Source of the DNA: Lactobacillus iners DSM 13335
GTDB lineage: Bacteria; Bacillota; Bacilli; Lactobacillales; Lactobacillaceae
NCBI RefSeq assembly: GCF_000160875.1
Contig: NZ_GG700811.1
Location: 182,522-246,521 of the forward strand
Length of the DNA: 64,000 nucleotides
Direction: 5' to 3'
Shown here: one piece after another, positions 36,785 through 45,237 of the stretch
Numbering within the stretch: the first letter of the stretch is position 1
Layout of the letters: the number at the start of each line of letters is the position of its first letter
Notes under the pieces: generated by a model
Seen by the model: only the letters and a program-made list of their open reading frames with translations
Told to the model about the DNA's origin: nothing
Databases searched by the model: none
Made by a program: the position numbers and the translations under genes

Positions 36785-37816
36785 TTATTTATTATTTTTT
36801 AAATAATTGATAGCATCCCTAAAATTATATACTGGAACAATTTTCATCTTCGTCTTTAACTTTTTAGCTGTTTTCAATGCTATTTGATAATTAGTTTGTG
36901 ATTTTTTCTCACCTTGCAGGCATTCAGCTGGTACTAAGAAAATATCTGCATTTGCACGTGCAGCAGCTATCGTTTTCTGCTTAATACACCCTATTGTACC
37001 AACATGACCATCTGCTTCGATTGTACCAGTACCGACGATTTTTTTATGCATACTTAATCTTTTATGTGTAAATACTTGATAACATGCTAATGTAAACATA
37101 AGACCTGCTGAAGGTCCACCAATGTCAGGCGTACAAATTTTTAAGGGAGCCTTCGTTATAATCTCAGTATTATCGAGCAAAGTTATCCCTATACCATGTT
37201 TTTTAAGACGAGGTATATTAATTAATTTACCATCAACCTGCTTTTCTTTTTTGTTACGCAAAATGGTTAATTTTAGTTTTTTATGTAATGGATATTTTTT
37301 CAAATATTCAATCAAAGCTGCACTCGATCGGATATTCTTTTTATTGGCTTTAATAATCATGTCGCCAATTTTTAACTTAGAATAAAATCGTGACTGAGGC
37401 AAAACTTCCAAAACCTTAACACCTTGATAACGAATTTTAAACTTTATTCCTGCGGATTTAGCTGCAACATAGATAGCATTGTTTTGACTAGATTTCATAT
37501 AACATTTTTGCATTTGATCATATTGATTATCATTTGTATCGCCCATGATCTCTTTAGAATAAAATCGTGATTCATCACTACGCAATAAAGATAGCAAATA
37601 ATCAATCATATTAGCTTTGCGTCCATAAACAGTTACTAAATATAAATTATGGCTTACTTTATTTTCTTTTGTAACTAAATAATCACTTACTCTATCAACT
37701 TCTCCAGGTGATTCAATGTAATAATTGGTTGGCCAAATAAAAAATATCAATAAAATTACTAAACAAAACCCGATAATAAGAAATTTTACCTTTATATTAA
37801 TTTTCTTTTTAAACAT
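36785..37816 (-). CDS. sepM: PDZ-Lon family membrane protease (SepM-like)
   Basis: The 343-residue protein has a membrane helix at about residues 10-30, then IESPGEVDRV, a PDZ domain (about 120-195, VLEVLPQSRFYSKLKIGDMI) and a Lon-type protease domain with the catalytic serine in GGPSAGLMFT and lysine in GCIKQKTIAAA. SepM in streptococci trims a competence peptide outside the cell; the substrate here is unknown. It follows coaD by one base and comEA comes next, a common lactobacillus order. The ribosome binding site is weak, so coupling to coaD is likely. Confidence 0.88.
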   Translation of the reverse strand: MFKKKINIKVKFLIIGFCLVILLIFFIWPTNYYIESPGEVDRVSDYLVTKENKVSHNLYLVTVYGRKANMIDYLLSLLRSDESRFYSKEIMGDTNDNQYDQMQKCYMKSSQNNAIYVAAKSAGIKFKIRYQGVKVLEVLPQSRFYSKLKIGDMIIKANKKNIRSSAALIEYLKKYPLHKKLKLTILRNKKEKQVDGKLINIPRLKKHGIGITLLDNTEIITKAPLKICTPDIGGPSAGLMFTLACYQVFTHKRLSMHKKIVGTGTIEADGHVGTIGCIKQKTIAAARANADIFLVPAECLQGEKKSQTNYQIALKTAKKLKTKMKIVPVYNFRDAINYLKNNK

Positions 37817-37817
37817 A

Positions 37818-38300
37818 TTATTTATTCAATTTCTTCTTTAACGCTTCAGACACTATATCGGGTACAAGTTTGGTTATATCGCCACCAAAAGTTGCTGTCT
37901 CCTTAATCATAGTAGAAGAAATGAAACTATTTTCCGGTCCTGTTAACAATAATATTGTATTCAATTGTGGTGCTAAAGTTTTATTAATTGCTGCTATTTC
38001 CCTTTCATAATTAAAATCTGCATCATTACGTAAACCTCTTACAATCGTATTGGCACCCAATTTCATAGCGACATCGACAGCTAATTCTTGAGGTCTAGCT
38101 ATAACTTCAACTTTTGAATTATCTTTAAAAACAGTTTTAGCTATTTCCAAACGTTCCTCTTCAGTAAATAAATATTTTTTATTAGTGTTGGTCATAATAA
38201 CAAAAAACACTTTATCAAATATCGTTGTAGCAATATTAACTGTCTCTACATGACCATTTGTCAGTGGATCAAAGCTACCAGGAAATATCGCTTTTCTCAT
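37818..38300 (-). CDS. coaD: Pantetheine-phosphate adenylyltransferase
   Basis: CoaD adds AMP to 4'-phosphopantetheine in coenzyme A synthesis. The protein of about 160 residues begins MRKAIFPGSFDPLTNGHVE, with the TxGH nucleotidyl-transfer motif, and has the ISSTMIKE motif later. The ATG at 38300 gives the family N-terminus; an ATG at 38315 overlaps rsmD. The pair rsmD-coaD is the normal arrangement. Confidence 0.96.
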   Translation of the reverse strand: MRKAIFPGSFDPLTNGHVETVNIATTIFDKVFFVIMTNTNKKYLFTEEERLEIAKTVFKDNSKVEVIARPQELAVDVAMKLGANTIVRGLRNDADFNYEREIAAINKTLAPQLNTILLLTGPENSFISSTMIKETATFGGDITKLVPDIVSEALKKKLNK

Positions 38301-38301
38301 A

Positions 38302-38850
38302 TTATTTTCTTTCATAAATTTTAAACTTAGTTCTTCCTAAATGATGTCTATTTATTAAACTATAACCCTCTACATCAGGTAACTCTACATTTTCATCAGT
38401 TTCTGCTACTATCAATGCCTTTTCATTCAAAATATTTGCATCAAGCATAATTTTCATTACCTTGATTATTTTTTCTTTAGCATAGGGGGGATCTAAAAAC
38501 ACCAAATCAAAATGATAATTTCGAGATGCAAGAATACTGATAGCTCTTAAATCACTATTTTTAAAGATTTCAAATCTTTCCTTTTCCTTAGTCAACAAAA
38601 TATTTTTTTTAATGATTTCACATGCAGCATAATTTATATCTACAAAAACTGCACTATCATATCCCCTAGAAACGGCTTCTAATCCTAAAGCACCACTACC
38701 AGCATATAAATCTAGCACACGACCTCCACTAAAAAATTGACCCATTGCGTTAAATAAAGATTCTTTTACCTTATCACTCGTGGGACGCGTTGAATTGCTT
38801 TTTAATGTAAATAGGTTTCTCCTAGCATATTTTCCAGAAATAATTCGCAA
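38302..38850 (-). CDS. rsmD: 16S rRNA (guanine966-N2)-methyltransferase
   Basis: RsmD methylates G966 of 16S rRNA using S-adenosylmethionine. The 182-residue protein has MRIISGKYARRNL, the AdoMet motif LDLYAGSGALGLEAVSRG and the catalytic DPPY in VFLDPPYAKE. The start is TTG at 38850, ten bases after GAGG; it lies just after the ylbG stop codon. It runs directly into coaD. Confidence 0.94.
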   Translation of the reverse strand: MRIISGKYARRNLFTLKSNSTRPTSDKVKESLFNAMGQFFSGGRVLDLYAGSGALGLEAVSRGYDSAVFVDINYAACEIIKKNILLTKEKERFEIFKNSDLRAISILASRNYHFDLVFLDPPYAKEKIIKVMKIMLDANILNEKALIVAETDENVELPDVEGYSLINRHHLGRTKFKIYERK

Positions 38851-38852
38851 AA

Positions 38853-39185
38853 TTAAAATTCCTCACCATTCTTTAACTTGTTTTCTGCTGTTGTTTTTAA
38901 ATTCTTCATTAGCTCAGTTGTATGCTCAGAAGAAAAATCTAAATCATTATATTTAGAAATTTCAACCGATTTAACAAATTTATTTTCAGTCAGCATTGTT
39001 ATAATTTTTTTTGCTTTAGATTCACTTATATACATGATAGCATAATCATTTTTGGGGGAAGCGTAGATTAGATTCCCGAATTTATATAAAAAACTTTTTT
39101 CATAGTTTTTATTAAGATACACTACAATAGCAACTCGATCACTTATTTGCTCAACTTTATTTTTATCTTGAAAAACTAACCCCAT
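38853..39185 (-). CDS. ylbG: DUF2129 protein YlbG
   Basis: This 110-residue cytoplasmic protein has the YlbG family pattern VYLNKNYEKSFLYKFGNLIYAS and ends in a charged tail. Its function is unknown. It starts 22 bases inside ftsW after AGGATAT and is followed by rsmD, the standard ftsW-ylbG-rsmD-coaD order. Confidence 0.88.
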   Translation of the reverse strand: MGLVFQDKNKVEQISDRVAIVVYLNKNYEKSFLYKFGNLIYASPKNDYAIMYISESKAKKIITMLTENKFVKSVEISKYNDLDFSSEHTTELMKNLKTTAENKLKNGEEF

Positions 39186-40365
39186 TCAGTATATCCTTTC
39201 TTGCACGCATGATTTTTTCATTTGCTTCAATATTTAAAACTACAGCTACTGCAGCAGTTAATGCCATGATAGATGATCCACCATATGATATAAAAGGTAA
39301 AGTAACTCCTGTTATTGGTAACATTCCTAATACAGCACCCACATTAAAGAATGTTTCTGTAAATATAATTGTTGCAATACCAAAACATAATAATGAATTA
39401 AACTGATTTTGAGTATGTAATCCTACTTCCGTTATACGCCAAACCAAAAAGAATAAAATAGCGACAACGGCAATTCCACCAATTGATCCTAATTCCTCTG
39501 AAATAATAGACAAAATGAAGTCAGTATACGGTTCTGGCAAATATCCTCTTTTTTGCATAGAATTACCTATTCCTACGCCAAATAAACCACCATTATGAAT
39601 TGCATAATAAGAATTAACTAATTGTCCTCCTGAAGTTTTCTCTAACTCAAAAGGATGTGCAAAAGCCAATAAACGTTGAAATTGATAATACTTTGTAATA
39701 AAAGCAGGTTGAAAATGTAACAAAAGAAACACAATAGCTAATACAGAGAAAAATAAAATCAATAACCCACCTACAGCATATTTAATAGGCATCCCTGAAA
39801 CTGAGTACATTATACAAACAATTAAAAACAAAATAGAAGTACCACCAAAATCAGGTTCCAATATTGTTAAAAACAACATTAACCCAACTAACATAGTCGG
39901 TTTCTTTAAATTTTCAATAATTTTACCTGGTATTAAATATCCATCTTTCCTAGATAAAACAAAAGCCAAATAAAATATTAATGCTAATTTTGCAAATTCA
40001 ACTGGCTGCACATTAATCGGCCCTACTTTAATCCAACCAACAGCACCATTAATTTCCGCTTGACCATGAGATATTATTTTTAAAACAATTAGAAAAAATA
40101 ACATTGCTATGGAAATAACAAGAAAAAAGAATACAAAATTTAGTCGTTTTAAAAGTTCTAATTTTATAGTAAAAAATGGTACACCCAAAGCCAAAAATGC
40201 AAGTATAAAATTAATTATTTGTTTACGCATATATACCATTGGAGAAAATCCATTAACTAACAAAATATCCGAACTGGCCGAATATATCATAACAATACCA
40301 AATAAGGATAAAAGCAAATATGGTATTAGAATGCTATAATCTAAATATTTCAGTTTCTGTCTCAT
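39163..40365 (-). CDS. ftsW: Cell division peptidoglycan polymerase FtsW
   Basis: This SEDS-family glycosyltransferase polymerises septal peptidoglycan with a partner penicillin-binding protein. The 400-residue protein has ten membrane helices, GAVGWIKVGPINVQPVEFAKL (the SEDS active-site region) and LPITGVTLPFISYGGSSI near the end. RodA is a close relative; the neighbour ylbG favours FtsW. The ATG follows AGGGAG and the gene has its own upstream gap. Confidence 0.92.
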   Translation of the reverse strand: MRQKLKYLDYSILIPYLLLSLFGIVMIYSASSDILLVNGFSPMVYMRKQIINFILAFLALGVPFFTIKLELLKRLNFVFFFLVISIAMLFFLIVLKIISHGQAEINGAVGWIKVGPINVQPVEFAKLALIFYLAFVLSRKDGYLIPGKIIENLKKPTMLVGLMLFLTILEPDFGGTSILFLIVCIMYSVSGMPIKYAVGGLLILFFSVLAIVFLLLHFQPAFITKYYQFQRLLAFAHPFELEKTSGGQLVNSYYAIHNGGLFGVGIGNSMQKRGYLPEPYTDFILSIISEELGSIGGIAVVAILFFLVWRITEVGLHTQNQFNSLLCFGIATIIFTETFFNVGAVLGMLPITGVTLPFISYGGSSIMALTAAVAVVLNIEANEKIMRARKDILNGVSFSR

Positions 40366-40450
40366 GCTAAATTCTCCCTAACTCATATTTATTGTATTAT
40401 ATCACTTAAACATAGATCATTTATATTGTAACGAATATCTTAACTCAAAA

Positions 40451-40488
40451 AAACACCACACAGTCAATCATTATCATGTGTGGTGTTT
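40451..40488 (-). terminator. Terminator of typA
   Basis: AAACACCACACA and its complement form a perfect 12-bp stem around a 14-base loop followed by a T run on the minus strand. It lies 21 bases after the typA stop codon. Confidence 0.88.
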
Positions 40489-40508
40489 AATTTGTATAAT
40501 ATCAGATA

Positions 40509-42344
40509 TTAATCTTTGTCACGTTTTTTATCTGCTTTTTTACGTTCATTAGTATTCAAGATTTTCTTACGTAATCTAATACTCTGAGGTGTTACTTCAC
40601 AATACTCGTCATCATTTAAGAACTCAATAGCTTCTTCCAAGGTTAATGTTTTCGGTGTCTTAATTGCTGCAGCATGATCCTTACCAGCTGCACGTGTATT
40701 TGTTAGGTTTTTACCCTTAGTTACATTAACTGCTATATCACGTTCCCTTGAGGATTGACCAACAATCATTCCTTCATAAACTTCAACTCCCGCACCAATA
40801 AATAATTGGCCACGTTCTTCAACTGATTGTAGAGAATATGTAGTTGAAGGACCTTGGTTAATAGAAACTAAAGCTCCATTTCTACGACCTGGTGCCCAAT
40901 TCTTAATTACAGGACCATATTTTTCAAAAGTATGGTTAAGAATACCATATCCAGCAGTTTGTGACATAAACTCGTTGTTATATCCTATTAATCCACGAGA
41001 TGGTACTAAAAATTCCAATCTGGTTTGACCATTACCAGTTGATTCCATATTTTTCATTTCTCCTTTTCTTTGAGAAATTGAATCAATTACAGAACCAACA
41101 TATTGGTCAGGCGTATCAACTTGCACAGCTTCAAAAGGCTCACACATCTGTCCATCAATTTCACGATAAATAACTTTTGGACGAGACAATTGCATTTCAA
41201 ACCCTTCACGACGTAATTCTTCGACAAGAATAGACAAGTGTAATTCTCCACGACCAGAAACTGTCCAAGAATTAATTTGATCGGTTGATTCAACTTTCAA
41301 AGAAACATCGGTTCTTGTCTGTTTAATCAATCTATCTTCCAACTTCTTTGGAGTAACTTGTGTACCTTCCTTGCCTGCAAATGGTGAATCATTTGCTACA
41401 AAATTCATTTGCAATGTAGGTGGATCAATATGTAATGGTGGTAAAGCTTCAGCATCCTCAGCAGACGCAATTGTTTCACCAACAAAAATATCATTAATAC
41501 CAGATATCGCAATAATATCCCCTGCTTTGGCCTCTTGGATTTCATTTCTATTTAACCCGAAGTAACCAAATAATTTGGTAACACGGAAATTTTGCTTAGT
41601 ACCGTCAATTTTCATAACGGTAATATTATCTCCGACTTTTACTTTTCCTCGGTAAATTCTACCAACTCCAATTCTTCCTACATAATCATCCCAATCTAAC
41701 ATAGTAATCTGGAATTGTAATGATTCATCAGAATTATCAACTGGTGCTGGTATATTTTTACATATAGTTTCAAAAACAGGAGCCATAGTTTGTTCCTGCT
41801 TAGCTGGATCATCTTCATATGAAGATGTACCATTAAGAGCACTAGCATATACAACTGGAAATTCTAGTTGATCATCAGATGCACCTAACTCGATAAACAA
41901 CTCTAATACTTCATCTAGCACTTCAGCTGGACGTGCACCAGGTCTATCAATCTTGTTAATAACAACAATAGGTTTTACGCCGGCTTCCAAAGCTTTTTTC
42001 AAAACAAAACGCGTTTGTGGCATAGTTCCTTCATAAGCATCAACTAATAGCAATGCACCATCAACCATATGCATAATACGTTCAACTTCTCCACCAAAGT
42101 CAGCGTGTCCAGGTGTGTCTAAAATATTAATTGTTGTATTTTTATACTTAACAGCTGTATTCTTGGACAAAATAGTTATACCACGTTCACGCTCTATAGC
42201 ATTGGAATCCATGGCTCTATCTGCTATTTGAATATGCTCTGGTAAAGTATCTGATTGCTTTAATAATTGATTAACCAATGTCGTCTTACCATGGTCAACA
42301 TGGGCTATAATAGCAATATTTCTAATGTCGTCTCTTCTTTGCAA
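40509..42344 (-). CDS. typA: Ribosome-associated GTPase TypA/BipA
   Basis: TypA is a translation-factor GTPase needed for ribosome assembly in cold and stress. The 611-residue protein has [26 protein letters not shown] and [10 protein letters not shown], then EF-G-like domains and the BipA C-terminal region ([22 protein letters not shown]). The start is TTG at 42344, eight bases after GGGAGG. In-frame codons go further up to 42407 but pass through a terminator-like hairpin, so I reject them. Confidence 0.95.
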   Translation of the reverse strand: MQRRDDIRNIAIIAHVDHGKTTLVNQLLKQSDTLPEHIQIADRAMDSNAIERERGITILSKNTAVKYKNTTINILDTPGHADFGGEVERIMHMVDGALLLVDAYEGTMPQTRFVLKKALEAGVKPIVVINKIDRPGARPAEVLDEVLELFIELGASDDQLEFPVVYASALNGTSSYEDDPAKQEQTMAPVFETICKNIPAPVDNSDESLQFQITMLDWDDYVGRIGVGRIYRGKVKVGDNITVMKIDGTKQNFRVTKLFGYFGLNRNEIQEAKAGDIIAISGINDIFVGETIASAEDAEALPPLHIDPPTLQMNFVANDSPFAGKEGTQVTPKKLEDRLIKQTRTDVSLKVESTDQINSWTVSGRGELHLSILVEELRREGFEMQLSRPKVIYREIDGQMCEPFEAVQVDTPDQYVGSVIDSISQRKGEMKNMESTGNGQTRLEFLVPSRGLIGYNNEFMSQTAGYGILNHTFEKYGPVIKNWAPGRRNGALVSINQGPSTTYSLQSVEERGQLFIGAGVEVYEGMIVGQSSRERDIAVNVTKGKNLTNTRAAGKDHAAAIKTPKTLTLEEAIEFLNDDEYCEVTPQSIRLRKKILNTNERKKADKKRDKD

Positions 42345-42370
42345 AAGATATTCCTCCCTAAAACTAACGA

Positions 42371-42395
42371 AAAAGCCGTGACTCCAGTCACAGCT
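42371..42395 (-). terminator. Terminator-like hairpin in the typA leader
   Basis: AGCTGTGACT and AGTCACGGCT on the minus strand form a ten-pair stem with only two bases (GG) between the arms, so the top pairs probably open, and TTTTTCG follows. It lies between the typA promoter and the ribosome binding site (42357-42352), with no upstream gene on that strand for it to terminate. Confidence 0.75.
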
Positions 42396-42450
42396 AATAA
42401 AAATCATGCATTTCGATGAAGCTTTACATTAACTATAGTTACGTTATGGT

Positions 42451-42479
42451 ATTTTAAACAAAAATTTAGCAAACGTCAA
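42451..42479 (-). promoter_or_regulatory. Promoter of typA
   Basis: Minus-strand TTGACG (42479-42474) and TAAAAT (42456-42451) are 17 bases apart, giving a leader of about 100 bases. A 12-bp palindrome, TAACTATAGTTA, lies in that leader just after the expected start. Confidence 0.8.
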
Positions 42480-42593
42480 TATAAAATGAGCATTTACCAC
42501 ATAAAAATATTTTATTTATATTGCAACAGGGTTGTTGTATAATAATCATCTGATATACATATTTATTAAAATTTTTAAAAGGAGATTTTTTCA

Positions 42594-43148
42594 TTGATAC
42601 TCATGCACGATATTGTACGTGATGGCAATCATGTACTTAGACAAGTTGGTAAAGAGCTAACCTTTCCATTAAATGATAAGTATAAAAAACTAGCTGAAGA
42701 TATGATGCAATATCTAATAAATTCTCAAGATCCCAAAATTGCTGAAAAGCATCAATTGAGAGCTGGTGTAGGATTAGCTGCACCACAAGTAGGTGAAAGT
42801 GTCCAAATGGCTGCCCTACTAGTTCCCGATGACCAAGGCAATATTATCTTCAAAGAAACTTTTGTTAATCCAAAAATTATTTCAGAATCAGTTAGACGTA
42901 CCTGCCTATCTGAAGGAGAAGGTTGCTTAAGCGTAGATAAAGATATTCAAGGCTATGTACCTCGAGCATACAAATTAAAAATAAAATATCAGACAGTAGA
43001 TGGCGAGCAAAAGCAAATATCTCTCAAAGGATATCCTGCAATCGTTGCTTCCCATGAAATTGATCATTTAAATGGTCATTTGTTCTACGATCGTATTGAC
43101 AAGAAAAATCCGTTTTCATTAGATGAAGATACTGTTGTAATTTCTTAA
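42594..43148 (+). CDS. def: Peptide deformylase
   Basis: Deformylase removes the formyl group from new proteins. The 184-residue enzyme has the three signature motifs [20 protein letters not shown] and [12 protein letters not shown], with metal-binding Cys and two His. The TTG at 42594 lies nine bases after AGGAG; the ATG at 42603 would be 18 bases away, so TTG is preferred. It is divergent from typA and ends on its own terminator. Confidence 0.96.
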   Translation: MILMHDIVRDGNHVLRQVGKELTFPLNDKYKKLAEDMMQYLINSQDPKIAEKHQLRAGVGLAAPQVGESVQMAALLVPDDQGNIIFKETFVNPKIISESVRRTCLSEGEGCLSVDKDIQGYVPRAYKLKIKYQTVDGEQKQISLKGYPAIVASHEIDHLNGHLFYDRIDKKNPFSLDEDTVVIS

Positions 43149-43179
43149 ACAAAGAGCTGCTTGAGGCAGCTCTTTGTTT
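43147..43179 (+). terminator. Terminator of def
   Basis: A perfect 14-bp stem (AAACAAAGAGCTGC with its complement) and a 5-base loop follow directly on the stop codon. The tail is only modestly T-rich. Confidence 0.8.
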
Positions 43180-43229
43180 AAGCTTAATTTGTATACTTAT
43201 TTGTACATTTATGATAAAATTTTGTTAGC

Positions 43230-43247
43230 TGTTGGTTTTATCCAACA
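43230..43247 (+). promoter_or_regulatory. Small hairpin in the rpoY-rnjA leader
   Basis: TGTTGG and CCAACA form a perfect 6-bp stem with loop TTTTAT, about 15 bases downstream of a possible -10 box TAAAAT at 43215-43220. Its role is unknown; mRNAs for RNases are often self-controlled through leader structure. Confidence 0.4.
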
Positions 43248-43284
43248 TTTAGACGTTTATTAAAATTAAAAAGGAGATTACATA

Positions 43285-43509
43285 ATGATCTACAAAGTTT
43301 TATATCAAAAAGACCAGATTGTTAATCCAAGAAGAGAAACAACACAAACTTTATATTTAAAAGCAGATAATTTAGTTGAAGCTCGCAAATTGGTTGAAGA
43401 CAACACCCCCTACAACATTGAGTTTATCCAAGAATTAACGGGCAATTCCCTTGCTTATGAAAAGCAAAGTCCGGATTTTAAGCTTTCAACTTTTCCATCA
43501 AATAATTAA
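43285..43509 (+). CDS. rpoY: RNA polymerase epsilon subunit (DUF1447)
   Basis: This 74-residue protein is the small Gram-positive RNA polymerase subunit. The sequence [20 protein letters not shown] is the usual opening, followed by ALYLKAD-like strands and a C-terminal DFKLSTFP. The ATG follows AAAGGAG. It is encoded just upstream of rnjA, its normal place, and the two genes are coupled by an 8-base gap. Confidence 0.95.
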   Translation: MIYKVLYQKDQIVNPRRETTQTLYLKADNLVEARKLVEDNTPYNIEFIQELTGNSLAYEKQSPDFKLSTFPSNN

Positions 43510-43517
43510 TTAAAATC

Positions 43518-45197
43518 TTGAAATTAAAAAATGATGAAGTAGGCATTTTCGCCATAGGGGGATTAGGCGAAATTGGTCGAAACATGTATTGTGTACAATA
43601 CCAAGATGAAATTATCATAATGGATTGCGGAATCAAATTCCCTGAAGATGGTGAAATGGGAATTAACTATATCATTTCTGACTATTCATATTTGATTAAA
43701 AATAGAGAAAAAATAAAAGCCTTAGTGGTTACACATGGACACGAAGATCATATTGGTGGGATTCCATTTTTACTCAAAAAAATACCAGAAATACCTGTAT
43801 ATGCCACTCCTTTCGCACTTGCATTAATAAGGGGTAAATTGGATGAACATGGTATTTTAAAAAATAGTGTGCTACATGAAGAATACGAAGATACAGTTCT
43901 ACAATTTTCAAAATTGTCTGTAACCTTTTTCAGAACAACACACTCTATTCCTGATACATTAGGAATTGCTGTTCATACACCACAAGGTACTGTTATCTTC
44001 ACTGGCGATTTTAAATTTGACCTTACACCAGTAATGGATCAACCAGCACCGGATTTTCAAAAAATGGCTAAACTAGGAGAAGAAGGCGTACTTGCCTTAC
44101 TTTCTGATTCAACCAATGCAGAAGTAGCTACATTCACAAAATCTGAACGATTTGTTGCAAAATCCCTGCATAATATTATAACGGGTATTAAAGGACGTAT
44201 TATTTTCGCTACTTTTGCTTCAAATCTGTATCGTGTATCTACTGCGATTAAAGCTGCTGTAGCTACCGGACGCAAAGTGGCTATATTTGGTCGTTCTATG
44301 GAGAATGGTATTCAAAATGGTATAGATTTGGGTTATCTTGATATACCTGAAGGTACAATTGTTGAAGCATCTGAAATTAATAAATTACCTCCTGAGAAGG
44401 CTATGATATTATGTACAGGTTCGCAAGGTGAACCCTTAGCAGCACTTTCTAGAATTGCCGACGGTTCACATAGACAGATTAGTATTAAACCAGGCGATAC
44501 TGTTATCTTTTCTTCAAATCCAATACCAGGAAATACCACTAGTGTTAACCATTTGATTAACAAATTATATGAAGCTGGTGCCGATGTTGTGCACGGAAAA
44601 ATACACAATGTTCATACTTCTGGACACGGTGGTCAAGAAGAACAAAAAATGATGATCGAGCTAACTAAGCCTGAGTACTTCATCCCTGTACATGGTGAAT
44701 ATCGTATGCAAGTAATACATACAGAAACTGCCCAAGCTACAGGAATGGCTAAGGATCATACTTTTGTACTTGAAAATGGTGATGTACTAGCGTTAACAAA
44801 GACTAGTTCTAGAATAGCTGGCAAAATACAAATACCAGATGTTTTCGTTGATACTTCTAGCACATCTGAAGTTGGTGACATAGTAGTTCATGACCGTAAA
44901 ATACTTGCAGAAGAAGGCTTAGTGGTAGTGGTCGCTACGATTGATTATCAGCATCAACGAGTTCTTGCAGGTCCTGATATTTTAAGTCGTGGTTTCGTTT
45001 ATATGCGTGAATCAACTGACTTAATTACCGCTGCACAAAAGCATATATATCACCTACTAAGAGTAGAAATGGCCAAAGAAACTAAATCTGATGAGCGTGA
45101 GTTAAAAAAGAATATTATTGAAACTTTACAAGATTTTCTATATTCCAGAACAGAACGTCGTCCTATGATTTTACCTATGATTATTGAAAAGAAGTAA
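43518..45197 (+). CDS. rnjA: Ribonuclease J1
   Basis: RNase J1 is the main 5'-to-3' exonuclease and an endonuclease in mRNA decay. The 559-residue protein has the intact metal motif THGHEDHIGGIPF, FFRTTHSIPDTLGIA and GDFKFDLTP, a beta-CASP domain with ATFASNLYRV and HTSGHGGQEEQ, and a C-terminal domain ending PMIIEKK. The start is TTG at 43518; no clear ribosome binding site precedes it, so coupling to rpoY is likely. Confidence 0.96.
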   Translation: MKLKNDEVGIFAIGGLGEIGRNMYCVQYQDEIIIMDCGIKFPEDGEMGINYIISDYSYLIKNREKIKALVVTHGHEDHIGGIPFLLKKIPEIPVYATPFALALIRGKLDEHGILKNSVLHEEYEDTVLQFSKLSVTFFRTTHSIPDTLGIAVHTPQGTVIFTGDFKFDLTPVMDQPAPDFQKMAKLGEEGVLALLSDSTNAEVATFTKSERFVAKSLHNIITGIKGRIIFATFASNLYRVSTAIKAAVATGRKVAIFGRSMENGIQNGIDLGYLDIPEGTIVEASEINKLPPEKAMILCTGSQGEPLAALSRIADGSHRQISIKPGDTVIFSSNPIPGNTTSVNHLINKLYEAGADVVHGKIHNVHTSGHGGQEEQKMMIELTKPEYFIPVHGEYRMQVIHTETAQATGMAKDHTFVLENGDVLALTKTSSRIAGKIQIPDVFVDTSSTSEVGDIVVHDRKILAEEGLVVVVATIDYQHQRVLAGPDILSRGFVYMRESTDLITAAQKHIYHLLRVEMAKETKSDERELKKNIIETLQDFLYSRTERRPMILPMIIEKK

Positions 45198-45198
45198 T

Positions 45199-45237
45199 AA
45201 AAAAGCAATTGCGAAATAACTCGCAGTTGCTTTTTTT
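45199..45237. terminator. Bidirectional terminator between rnjA and recD2
   Basis: AAAAAAGCAATTGCG and CGCAGTTGCTTTTTT pair with one G-T around a 7-base loop. The recD2 stop codon lies at its edge, and both convergent genes use it. Confidence 0.9.

Noticed and set aside
42396..42413. Five-codon leader peptide (ATG CAT GAT TTT TAT TAG) in the typA leader
   Set aside because: No ribosome binding site before it and no amino-acid bias that would suit attenuation.
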